DNA of 64,000 nt from Solibacteraceae bacterium (GTDB taxonomy: Bacteria; Acidobacteriota; Terriglobia; Bryobacterales; Bryobacteraceae): assembly GCA_026984795.1 (NCBI GenBank), contig JALSRK010000015.1:124001-188000 (forward strand), in the 5' to 3' direction. The position numbers and the translations under genes are program-made. A model generated the notes under the pieces. That model was not told the DNA's origin, did not search any database, and saw only the letters and a list, made by a program, of their open reading frames with translations. Position 1 is the first letter of the stretch; every line of letters starts with the position of its first letter. Below are positions 32,877 to 40,986 of this stretch, one piece after another.

Positions 32877-33482
32877 TCAGTCAGGGCTGATTCTCTCCGG
32901 GTGGAGAAGGTTCTCGATCTCCGGGGCCGAGGCGAAGGGCGCAAAGTCCGGGTCGTTCCGGGCAACCGTCCGGTTCCGGGGATCCAGCTTGATGGCTTCT
33001 CTCAAGTGCCGGGCCGCGCTCGCCAGATCGCCTTCCAGCCCATAACAAAGAGCCAGAGCGTAGTGTACGTGGTCTTGGTCCGGGCCCGCCGCCAGCGCTC
33101 GCTCGAGCTGTTCCCGGGCCTCCGGGAGCCGGCGCTGGTTCATGAGAGCGATCGCGTACGTGTAGCGTTCTTCGGGCGAATTCACACTGACGGTCTCCCG
33201 TGAGAGCCGCCGCTCACACGCCGAGCGATGCATCCGCGCCGCATGAGCGATCTCCGGCGACGGCCCTTTCGCTGCCTGCTCGAGCAACTTCCGGGCCGCG
33301 GCGAAATCACCGGAATTGAACGCTCGCATAGCCCGGTCGTAGATGGCCGCCTGTTTCTCCCGGGTCAAGGCGCCGGCGGAAGCTTTCGTAGTGGTCTTGC
33401 GGCCGCGGGCCGTCTTCCCGCCCGCCTTCTGCGCAGTGGCTTTCGACGCCGCCTTCTTTTCCCCCTGGGCGCGCTTAGTCAT
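32877..33482 (-). CDS. TPR-containing protein with basic N-terminal tail
   Basis: A 201-residue protein. Residues 1-40 are Lys/Ala/Thr-rich and disordered. TPR-like helices follow: YDRAMRAFNSGDFAAARKLLE, YTYAIALMNQRRLPEAREQLE and HYALALCYGLEGDLASAARHL. No signal peptide, so probably cytoplasmic; the basic tail could bind nucleic acid or an acidic partner. First gene of the yvcK-glmU operon, with GGAGG 11 bases before the ATG and a TACAAT promoter upstream. Confidence 0.82.
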   Translation of the reverse strand: MTKRAQGEKKAASKATAQKAGGKTARGRKTTTKASAGALTREKQAAIYDRAMRAFNSGDFAAARKLLEQAAKGPSPEIAHAARMHRSACERRLSRETVSVNSPEERYTYAIALMNQRRLPEAREQLERALAAGPDQDHVHYALALCYGLEGDLASAARHLREAIKLDPRNRTVARNDPDFAPFASAPEIENLLHPERISPD

Positions 33483-33540
33483 ACACTGGATTTCCTCCGC
33501 GACGGCGAATCAATGCCCTCTGAATTCACGCCGACAAAAG

Positions 33541-33546
33541 ATTGTA
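33541..33546 (-). promoter_or_regulatory. TACAAT -10 hexamer for the TPR-yvcK-glmU operon
   Basis: Minus-strand TACAAT about 58 bases upstream of the TPR start, in the gap between divergent genes. No good -35 is visible at 16-18 bases. Confidence 0.4.
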
Positions 33547-33754
33547 CCCTACCGGTCAATCCTACTGGAAAACGCCGGCCGCTCGTGTGCCTGCGCTCCC
33601 GAACCGGATAGAATCGGTGTACGTGGGCTGGCGCGGGCGCCCCGAGACCCGGATCTGCGAACCGGACCGCCGGCCCCGGCGGTCGAAAACGACGGCAATC
33701 GCCCGCGGACCCGCTGGTATGCAAATGCCGCGCCGGATCCGTGCCGGCCTCTCC

Positions 33755-34918
33755 ATGATGCTGCCCGAGCCCATCGTCGTCACCTGGAAATGCGAACAAG
33801 AGATCGGCCCTGCTATCGAGGCCGTTCCGCCGGGTCCCGCGGTGTTCATGGTCCTGCCCCGCGAAGGCGATCCCTACATCGGCCGCACGATGGCCCTGAG
33901 ACGCCGTCTCAAGCGCCTGCTGCGGCCCGCCGCGCAGCCCTCCCGGCTGCTGAACCTCCGTGCCATCGCCCGCGAAGTCCATTTCTGGCCCGCCGGCTCC
34001 CGCCTCGCTCTCTGGATCTACGCTTGGCAACTGGCCCGCCGCCATTACCCGGAGACCTACCGCAGCTTGGTGAAGCTCCGCCTCCCCGCCTACGTCAAGC
34101 TGATCCTCTCGAACCGTTTCCCGCGCACTCAGGTCACCCGGCGCCTGAGCTCCCGCACTGCTCAATTCTTCGGTCCGTTTCGTACCCGCGCCGCGGCCGA
34201 ACGCTTCGAGAGCGAGTTCCTCGACCTCTTCCAGATCCGCCGTTGCGAAGAGGATCTGAAACCCTCTCCGGACCACCCCGGCTGCATCTATGGTGAGATG
34301 AACCGGTGCCTGCGTCCCTGCCAGCAGATCGTCGGCGTCGAAGAGTACCGTAGTGAGGTCCATCGCGTTCAGGAGTTCCTCGCCACCAGCGGCCAGGCTC
34401 TGCTCAAACGCGCCGCCGCCGCCCGCGACCAGGCGAGCGACCGGCTCGAGTTCGAGGAAGCCGCCCGGCTCCATCAGCGCTACGAACGCATCCGCCAGGT
34501 GCTTCGGCTCCGCGACGAACTCGCCGCTGACATCGATCAGCTCCACGGAACCGCCGTCACCCCTTCCCCCGCCGCCGACACGGTGGATCTGTGGTTCCTC
34601 GTCCGCGGCGCCTGGTTGCCTCCGCACCGCTTCCCTCTCACCGCCGCCGCGGACCAGCCGGTCTCCATGGACAAGCGTCTCCGGGAGATCGTCGAAACGC
34701 TCGAGGCTCCCGCCGTCACCACCGTCGAGCGCCAGGAACATCTGGCCATCCTCGCCTCCTGGTACTACTCCGGTTCGTGCGACGGCGAGTGGATCCGCTT
34801 CGAGTCTCTCTCCTCGGTCCCCTACCGGAAACTGGTCAATGCCATCCACCGCGTTGCTGTCGGCTCCCGGCCGGTGGCGTCCCGCTTGCCAAACGCCGCA
34901 AATCCTGATAACTCATAA
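33755..34918 (+). CDS. Short UvrC-like protein (GIY-YIG and UVR parts only)
   Basis: About 387 residues resembling the N-terminal half of UvrC. A GIY-YIG-like core AVFMVLPREGDPYIGRT (about 29-45) is followed by LRRRLKRLL, then RHYPETYRSL and FPRTQVTRRL as in UvrC, then FFGPFRTRAAAERF, the cysteine segment CIYGEMNRCLRPC (about 176-189) and a UVR-like helix pair (DRLEFEEAARLHQRYERI). The RNase H-like nuclease and helix-hairpin-helix of full UvrC (~600 residues) are absent. E. coli Cho is a comparable half-UvrC. The start is uncertain: MM at 33755 fits best, while ATG 33719 or an upstream GTG is possible. Confidence 0.75.
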   Translation: MMLPEPIVVTWKCEQEIGPAIEAVPPGPAVFMVLPREGDPYIGRTMALRRRLKRLLRPAAQPSRLLNLRAIAREVHFWPAGSRLALWIYAWQLARRHYPETYRSLVKLRLPAYVKLILSNRFPRTQVTRRLSSRTAQFFGPFRTRAAAERFESEFLDLFQIRRCEEDLKPSPDHPGCIYGEMNRCLRPCQQIVGVEEYRSEVHRVQEFLATSGQALLKRAAAARDQASDRLEFEEAARLHQRYERIRQVLRLRDELAADIDQLHGTAVTPSPAADTVDLWFLVRGAWLPPHRFPLTAAADQPVSMDKRLREIVETLEAPAVTTVERQEHLAILASWYYSGSCDGEWIRFESLSSVPYRKLVNAIHRVAVGSRPVASRLPNAANPDNS

Positions 34919-34950
34919 GGCGCACCTGAGCCATCTCGAGGAGACGCACC

Positions 34951-36447
34951 ATGGCCGAAATCACCAGGCGGAATCTCATGGCCGGCGCCGGCGGCCTGAG
35001 CATCGTTCCGCGGCGCGTGCTCGGCGGCGCGGGATATGTGCCCCCCAGCGACAAGATCACCATCTCTTTCATCGGCGTCGGCAGCCAGGGACTGCGCGTG
35101 ATGCTCGATTTCCTTGAGCAGCCCGACGTCCAAGGCGTCGCCGTCTGCGACGTGAATCGCCGCAGCAACGACTACCCCCAGTGGGGCAAACACGAATTCC
35201 GCGACCGCGTCAGGAAACTCCTCGGCGGCTCCGCCCCCGCCTGGGTCGACTGGCTCAGCACCAACCGGCCGATCCGGCTCACCCCGATCTCTACCATGCA
35301 GGGCGGCGTCGCCGGCTGGGAACCCTGCCAGCAGATCGTCAATGCCTATTACGGCAGAGGCGCGGGAAGCGGCAACTGGAACGGGTGCAATGCCTACACC
35401 GACTTCCGCGAGCTGCTCGAGAAGCAAGATTGCGACGCCGTCGTCGTTTGCACGCCCGATCACTGGCACGCCCATGTCTCCATCGCCGCCATGCGCAAGG
35501 GCAAGCACGTCTTCTGCCAGAAGCCTATGACCCACTCGGTAGCCGAGGCCCGCAAGATGGCCGAAGTGGCCCGGCAGACCGGCGTCGTCACCCAGGTGGC
35601 CGTCGGCAACCAGGCCACCGAGGACTCCCGCCTCGTCCGGGAATGGATCGGGGCCGGCGTTATCGGTAAGGTGCGGAAGGTCGTCAACTGGTCCACCCGG
35701 CCCGTCTGGCCTCAGGCCCTCGTGCGGCCCGCCGAAAAGCCGCCGGTACCGGAAGGCCTCGATTGGAACCTCTGGGTAGGACCTTCGCCCGAGCGCCCCT
35801 ACCACCCTATCTATCTGCCGTTTGTCTGGCGCGGCTGGTATGACTTCGGGACCGGCGCCATCGGCGACATGGGCTGCTATAGCTTCGACACCATCTTCCG
35901 GGCCCTCAAGCTCGACGCGCCCGAAAGCGTCGAAGCCAGCTCCACCTACCTCTACGAGGAGACCTACCCCGCCGCCGGCGTGATCCACTTCCGCTTCCCC
36001 GCGCGCGGCCCGCTGCCGCCCGTGCTGCTGAGCTGGTACGACGGCCGCCTGAAACCCCCGCGGCCCGCGCAGATGGAGCCGAACCGGAAACTGGCCAGCG
36101 AAGGCTTGATGTTCCTCGGGGACGAAGGAACGCTCCTGTGTGCCTTCAATGGCCTGAAGCCCCGCCTCGTGCCGGAAAAGAGAATGAAACGCTTCTCCCC
36201 GCCCCCGAAAACCTTGCCCCGCTCGCCCGGCAACGAGCGCGAGTGGCTCGACGCCATCCGTGACCGCTCCAAGCCCACCGGCGCGAACTTCGAGTTCGAA
36301 GCCAAGGTCACCGAGACCATCCTCCTCGGTAACGTCGCTCATCGGGCCGGGGGCATGATCCGCTGGGACTCCGCCGGGATGAAGGCGACGAATGTCGATG
36401 CCGCGAGCCTGATTCAGCCGCCATACCGGCGGGGCTGGCAACTCTAG
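34951..36447 (+). CDS. Tat-exported Gfo/Idh/MocA-family oxidoreductase
   Basis: A 498-residue NAD(P)-dependent dehydrogenase. The N-terminus ITRRNLMAGAGGLSIV is a twin-arginine signal. The Rossmann start is ITISFIGVGSQGLRVM, and the family motif near VVVCTPDHWHAHVSIAAMRKGKHVFCQKPM (positions about 167-196) carries the conserved E/QKP lysine and the DHWHA histidines. The C-terminal domain shows WYDFGTGAIGDMGCYSFDTIFRAL. Exported members oxidise glycosides, including to 3-keto sugars, and could feed the DUF1080 hydrolases. GAGGAG precedes the ATG. The cofactor must be bound before Tat export. Confidence 0.9.
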   Translation: MAEITRRNLMAGAGGLSIVPRRVLGGAGYVPPSDKITISFIGVGSQGLRVMLDFLEQPDVQGVAVCDVNRRSNDYPQWGKHEFRDRVRKLLGGSAPAWVDWLSTNRPIRLTPISTMQGGVAGWEPCQQIVNAYYGRGAGSGNWNGCNAYTDFRELLEKQDCDAVVVCTPDHWHAHVSIAAMRKGKHVFCQKPMTHSVAEARKMAEVARQTGVVTQVAVGNQATEDSRLVREWIGAGVIGKVRKVVNWSTRPVWPQALVRPAEKPPVPEGLDWNLWVGPSPERPYHPIYLPFVWRGWYDFGTGAIGDMGCYSFDTIFRALKLDAPESVEASSTYLYEETYPAAGVIHFRFPARGPLPPVLLSWYDGRLKPPRPAQMEPNRKLASEGLMFLGDEGTLLCAFNGLKPRLVPEKRMKRFSPPPKTLPRSPGNEREWLDAIRDRSKPTGANFEFEAKVTETILLGNVAHRAGGMIRWDSAGMKATNVDAASLIQPPYRRGWQL

Positions 36448-36476
36448 CCGGCTGGCCGGGCGCGCCGGACCCTGCC

Positions 36477-37124
36477 TTACGGCTTGTCCGGCTTCTTTTC
36501 GCCCTTCTTGAAAAGCGTCGGCTTCTTCTTCTCGTGCTCTTTCTGCTCCTTCTCCAGATCCGCCGTGTCTTCCTTCCGCTGCTGCCGCATCTCTGGAGTC
36601 ATCATCTCCTCTAGCTCGCGGCGCTCCTTCTCCTCGCGCTCCTTGACCTGTATCTTGCGCTCACCGAGGTCCTCGAGATTGACGTCGATCGAATCGGCCG
36701 TCGTCTCCAGTGCGGTCTCCAGCACGAAGCGGTAGTGGGCGATGTCCTTCGGCTTGGCGGCCTGCACTTTCTGGAGGCGTTTCAAGAACTCCTGTTCGGC
36801 CCCTGTCACCGCTTGCAGCCCCTCGGTGATGTCCACGCCCCGGGCGATGGCGTCGTCGGCCACGATGTCGATGGTCTCGATGATCTTCGTGTAGTCTGAG
36901 ATGGCCTGGTGCAGCAGAAGCGACCGGCCGGGCTCGTTTTTCGACAGCAGGTGGTCGATCAGGTCGATCCGCTGGCGCGCGAAATCCGCGTACAGCTTGA
37001 GCCGGGCGTTCGGCTCCTGCGTCAGCCGCACCTGGTCGGCCTCATCCGTCGTCAGAAAGTCGCGGTCCGCACACAGCGGCCCCGCCAACAGCAGTGTCGC
37101 AATCAGGAAACCCGCCCCTCTCAT
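36477..37124 (-). CDS. Exported helical protein of unknown function, Lys/Glu-rich C-terminus
   Basis: A 215-residue protein with a signal peptide (1-19, ending LCADRD). The body is helical: ARLKLYADFARQRIDLIDHLL and then a long charged C-terminal stretch (about 150-215, KEREEKERRELEEMM to KKGEKKPDKP) that reads as a coiled coil and a disordered basic tail. I do not recognise the family. ATG 37124 overlaps the stop of the preceding gene, so it is the third gene of a coupled operon with two other exported proteins. Confidence 0.8.
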   Translation of the reverse strand: MRGAGFLIATLLLAGPLCADRDFLTTDEADQVRLTQEPNARLKLYADFARQRIDLIDHLLSKNEPGRSLLLHQAISDYTKIIETIDIVADDAIARGVDITEGLQAVTGAEQEFLKRLQKVQAAKPKDIAHYRFVLETALETTADSIDVNLEDLGERKIQVKEREEKERRELEEMMTPEMRQQRKEDTADLEKEQKEHEKKKPTLFKKGEKKPDKP

Positions 37125-37558
37125 CGGCCACCTCCCATCACGGCGTTCAAAAGCATGTCTTGTAACTGCTCGACGTTGTCGATCACCTTGTCGATCTTGT
37201 CGCGGTCGACGTAACTCATCGAATCCCGGAATCCGTTCAGGCGCCGGATCAACTGCCGGGCGCCGATCTCGGCCCGTTTGTAGTGCTTGGCGATCTTCCG
37301 CGGTTTCCGCCCGGTGGCCTGCAGCGAATCATAAGCCAGCCGCACCGAGTCTTCCACTTCCTGAAGCCGGGTGTTCGTCTGCTCCAAGTCACCCGCCAGA
37401 TACGCCTCCCGGGCCGCGTCCAGCGCCGCGTTGGCGTTCTCCATCGCTTTCCGCGCTCGCCGGTAGAGATTCTTCTCCGCTTTCACACTCTGCAGATCGG
37501 CCCACGAGAGCCCGCCCGGGAGCAATAGGATGGCGAAGGTCCGCCGGCTGATTCTCAT
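37121..37558 (-). CDS. Exported helical protein of unknown function
   Basis: A 145-residue protein with an N-terminal export signal containing a twin Arg (MRISRRTFAILLLPGG). The mature part is all helical: NLYRRARKAMENANAALDAA, YLAGDLEQTNTRLQEVEDSV and DRDKIDKVIDNVEQLQDML. The helix spacing resembles TPR-like or four-helix scaffolds. Coupled by ATGA overlaps to both neighbours. No family recognised; presumably a partner of the adjacent TPR protein. Confidence 0.8.
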   Translation of the reverse strand: MRISRRTFAILLLPGGLSWADLQSVKAEKNLYRRARKAMENANAALDAAREAYLAGDLEQTNTRLQEVEDSVRLAYDSLQATGRKPRKIAKHYKRAEIGARQLIRRLNGFRDSMSYVDRDKIDKVIDNVEQLQDMLLNAVMGGGR

Positions 37559-38784
37559 CGTCTCAACTCCCTTTGGATCACCTTGATCCGTTGGCGCGCC
37601 TTGAACTCTTCGTCTGGAAATTCATTGTTGCTCAGCGCCAGGAATTTCTGATAGGAAGCCAGCGCCTTCTCGTATTGGTGCGCCTTGTCCCAGATCATCC
37701 CCCGGAAGAAGTGGATCGAGGCCGGCGCTTTCCCCAAGGCCTCAACGCGGTCCAGCGCCGCCAGCGCCCGAGGGTAGTCCTCCAGCAGGATCAGCATCCC
37801 CGCCAGCTCCTTCCACGCTTCCTGGGAATCCGGCCGCGCCTCCACCGCCCGGAGAAAGTCCTGTGCCGCGGGCCCGAACCGCCGCTGGTCCCGTAGCAGG
37901 CGGCCCCGAATCATGAGTATGTCGTAGTTCTTCGGATCTTCAGCCAGCACCTCGTCGAGCAGCGGAAGCGCCTTGTCCGGCTGCCGGGTCTTGATGTAAG
38001 CCATCGCCAGCGCGAAACGGTTCGCCTGAGTCGGCGACAGGCTGACCGCCTGCACGAGGTGCGGCAGGGCCTCCTCGGCCCGGCCCAGCCGAAGCAAGAG
38101 GTGGCCGAGGCGCTCCTGGACGACGGGCTTGTCCAGGAACAGCCGGTAGATGCGGATCGCCGCCTCGGCTTTGTCCTTTTCCTCGTACCGTGTCCCCAGT
38201 TCCAGCAAATAGGTCTTGTACCGGGCATCCAGCTCGGCCGCTTTACGGTAGTAAGTTTCGGCTTCTTCATACCGGCCCTGGTTGAAGACGGCCCGGCCAA
38301 GCCCGATCTGGACATCCGGCGCGGTTGGATCGATCTCGGCCGCCTTCCGGTAATATCGCTCCGCCCCCGCATCGTCTCCGTTCATGTACAAGGCTTCAGC
38401 CAGGTAGTAGTTCGGCCGGAACGCCGACGGCTTCTGCTGGGCGGCGGCCTGCAGGTATGGGATGGCACGCTCCGCTTTCTTCTCACCGACCAGCAGGATG
38501 CCCAGGTTCAGCTCAGCCTGGTAAAGCCCGGGCTTGAGGGCCAGAACCTTCTCGTATCCCGCAATGGCCTCCTGTTTCCGCCCGAGCATCGTATAGGCGA
38601 AGGCCAGGTTGAACAGCGAACCGTAGTCCTCGGGATGGGCTTCGATGGCCTTTTCGAAAGCCTGGGCCGCCTCCTCGTAACGTTCCTCCTCGAGCGCCTT
38701 CAACCCCTCGCGCGCCGGGTTTCCTGCCGGAGCGGCTGCCTGCTGGAGAAGGAAGAAGGCCGCGGCTGCCGCAACCCACCCCAT
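37555..38784 (-). CDS. Secreted TPR-repeat protein
   Basis: A 409-residue protein with a signal-like N-terminus (1-20) and about ten TPR units, for example YEEAAQAFEKAIEAHPEDYG, KQEAIAGYEKVLALKPGLYQA, YEEAETYYRKAAELDARYKT and YEKALASYQKFLALSNNEF. It is a periplasmic or envelope scaffold. First gene of the three-gene operon. TAAACT ends six bases before the ATG with GAAGGT between, nearly the same arrangement as at the M19 gene. Confidence 0.87.
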   Translation of the reverse strand: MGWVAAAAAFFLLQQAAAPAGNPAREGLKALEEERYEEAAQAFEKAIEAHPEDYGSLFNLAFAYTMLGRKQEAIAGYEKVLALKPGLYQAELNLGILLVGEKKAERAIPYLQAAAQQKPSAFRPNYYLAEALYMNGDDAGAERYYRKAAEIDPTAPDVQIGLGRAVFNQGRYEEAETYYRKAAELDARYKTYLLELGTRYEEKDKAEAAIRIYRLFLDKPVVQERLGHLLLRLGRAEEALPHLVQAVSLSPTQANRFALAMAYIKTRQPDKALPLLDEVLAEDPKNYDILMIRGRLLRDQRRFGPAAQDFLRAVEARPDSQEAWKELAGMLILLEDYPRALAALDRVEALGKAPASIHFFRGMIWDKAHQYEKALASYQKFLALSNNEFPDEEFKARQRIKVIQRELRR

Positions 38785-39359
38785 ACCTTCAGTTTATGCC
38801 CGTTGCCCGGCCGGGGAACCCCCGGGTCGGCTCGCTCTCCACCCATTCGGTCTCTCCCGGCCGCCTTTAGGCATCGAATCGGGACATCCCGTTTCCCCGG
38901 TCACTCCCGCCGCCGAGGAACTTTCCCCTTTTCGCCCCAGCCGCTTGCCCGATTCCGCCTCTTGGCCCGCGCCCTACCGCCTGCTACCTTGGACCCGCCG
39001 GCGGAGCGCGCCCGAAGGTCTTGCCGATGTCAGTTGCGACGCAGATCCGATCCGTACCCGGCGCTTCGCCTGTCTTTTGGCTTCACCGTCGCCCCGCAGC
39101 CGGCCCGCATCCCCGAATCCTGCTTCCCGCCGCCGCCCGCGGCTCGGCCCGGCCCGTCGCCCGATGCTCTGCGCCGATCGATGGACGTCCTGGGCGCAAG
39201 AGTGCGAAACGAACCCAATTTCAACCTAAGCCCTGTGAAATCAACGGAATAGCGAATATTGATCTTTGCTGTTTCTTCGCCGTTTTTGGACGCCCTGCCC
39301 TCCACCAAATCCAGAACGGCAGTGCGGCCACCGCCGGCCCGGGCCGTTGCTCGCCCTCT
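38785..39359 (-). other. 575-bp non-coding stretch with a CETNPI/RNEPNF-type motif
   Basis: No believable gene on either strand. The left part holds the promoter of the TPR gene. At 39204-39222 GCGAAACGAACCCAATTTC occurs, followed by an unusually AT-rich ~60 bases (39220-39290). Short spurious frames here read CETNPI, RNEPNF and AKRTQF, the phrases I recall from repeated intergenic elements in planctomycetes and some other bacteria. Only one copy is seen in this window. Confidence 0.4.
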
Positions 39360-40868
39360 TCACTCTCGTTGGCTCCGCCGCAGCTCCAACGCGATGTCTT
39401 CCCGATACTGGGGGGTCACCAGCCAGAGCAGGCCACCCTCGTGCTCGACCGCCGGCGCCTCCTCCTTCTCCCCGGTGCGCGGACGCCACCACGTCACTTG
39501 ATACCGGCCTGCCGGCACGTTCAAGGCAACGCGCGTCCGCTGCGGCGCCGTGCTCACTCCGTAGTAGGGCCGGTACGCGCCGAGGGGGGTCCCGTGGTGG
39601 AGGTAGAGCGCGTATTCTCCGTTGCCCGCCAGCAGCCGCGCCGAGGCTTCCAGCCCGGCCCAGGGGGCCGCCGAGATCCAGTTCCAGTCCCTGCCGTCCG
39701 CCAACACCCGGATCGAGCCCCGCAGGCCCACCAAAGCGGCGATCAATTCATCCGCCGGCTTCATGTGAACGAAGTCGAACCGCTCCATGAAGTCGATCAA
39801 CGCTTTGAACGACCGCCGCAACTCCGGGCCCCCACCCCCGGGTTGTGTCTTCGGGAACCGGTAGGCGCCGTCCTCGTGACCTACCGTAAAGGAGTAGTCC
39901 AGATGGTTGAAATGGCCGCCGCCCGCCAGGACGAAGTCCCACGCCTGCACCCGGTACGGCGAGTCGAGGGTGCCGTCGAATCCCGTCTCGTCGTAGCCGA
40001 TCAGCTTGCCCAGCCCGTAGTTCATCGCCACCACCACCGGGGGCCGCGCGTAGTGGAAGTGCAGCAGATCGACGTTGGTCGATGGGCCGGTCACCAGCTT
40101 CCAGTGATTCGCCACGTTGCGCGCGATCAGGTGCCGCCGCCCCAGCCGGTCTTCCGTGTCGCGGATCACCTGGGCCACGTGCAGCTGCCAGTCGAGGCTC
40201 ACATCGCCCGCCCACGGTTCGTTGCAGATCTCCCACGTCACGTTGTCGAAGCCGTTGAGCTCCGTGACGATCTTGTTGACGAACTCATCGAGGCGATGGT
40301 AAAGCGGCGGGTGCTTCAGCGAGAGCACCTCCTGCCGCGGCACGTCCGGCGTCCGGTTGATGTTGTTCTTGGGGTGCAATGGGCTCGCCTCCCACATCTC
40401 GTCGCGGTAGTAGCTGCAGAAAAGGGTCACCTGGGTGATGATCCCCTTCTCCGCCGCATAGCCGACCAGATCCTTCAACCGCCGCCAGTATTCCGGGTTC
40501 CATCGGTCCAAGTCCCACTTGTTCAGCCCGTCCAGGGCCCCCGGCGTAGAAGACCGCGCATAGGGCGTGAGAAACTGCTCGGGCGCCGGAGCCAGCGTGT
40601 TGTGTGTGATCCCGAACGAGCCGGGAACCTCCCGGTACAGCCCGGTGAAGAAACGGGTGAGCCGCATCCCATCACGGGCCAAGGTGTCGAAGTACTTGCG
40701 GTAATCGAACCGGCGATTGATGAGGGCGCCATAGTGCTCCGCCGACGTTACGGCCAGGAAGGGTTTCCCGCGGAACTCATAATAATGAGGATTCTCCGGA
40801 TGAAGACGGACCGGCTGCGCCGCCAGCGCCGCCGTCAGGCTCAGGCACAGGAACGAGGCACGCACCAT
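39360..40868 (-). CDS. Secreted GH-A-like glycosidase (cellulase-fold)
   Basis: A 502-residue protein with a signal peptide (1-17, ending LAAQ). A TIM-barrel glycosidase covers about 25-400: FRGKPFLAVTSAEHYGA, MRLTRFFTGLY and NVTWEICNEPW, where Glu217 is the likely acid/base. Glu294 in GYDETGFDG is a possible nucleophile. A small C-terminal beta domain (about 410-502) follows. I chose ATG 40868, which starts a good signal sequence nine bases after TACAAT; the open frame upstream to 40988 overlaps the next gene region. The substrate is unknown. Confidence 0.85.
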   Translation of the reverse strand: MVRASFLCLSLTAALAAQPVRLHPENPHYYEFRGKPFLAVTSAEHYGALINRRFDYRKYFDTLARDGMRLTRFFTGLYREVPGSFGITHNTLAPAPEQFLTPYARSSTPGALDGLNKWDLDRWNPEYWRRLKDLVGYAAEKGIITQVTLFCSYYRDEMWEASPLHPKNNINRTPDVPRQEVLSLKHPPLYHRLDEFVNKIVTELNGFDNVTWEICNEPWAGDVSLDWQLHVAQVIRDTEDRLGRRHLIARNVANHWKLVTGPSTNVDLLHFHYARPPVVVAMNYGLGKLIGYDETGFDGTLDSPYRVQAWDFVLAGGGHFNHLDYSFTVGHEDGAYRFPKTQPGGGGPELRRSFKALIDFMERFDFVHMKPADELIAALVGLRGSIRVLADGRDWNWISAAPWAGLEASARLLAGNGEYALYLHHGTPLGAYRPYYGVSTAPQRTRVALNVPAGRYQVTWWRPRTGEKEEAPAVEHEGGLLWLVTPQYREDIALELRRSQRE

Positions 40869-40877
40869 ATCCCCGCC

Positions 40878-40883
40878 ATTGTA
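40878..40883 (-). promoter_or_regulatory. TACAAT -10 hexamer of the glycosidase gene
   Basis: Minus-strand TACAAT nine bases before ATG 40868, giving a very short or absent leader. The divergent ATPase gene starts about 105 bases away. Confidence 0.45.
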
Positions 40884-40986
40884 CTCCCGGAAAAAAGCGG
40901 CCCTGAAGCGGTCCGGCTGCCGGCCGGCGGCCGGGCGGGCGGGCCGGCCCACCCCGCGGCGCCCGCTGTCATAATAGGTAACGTTC

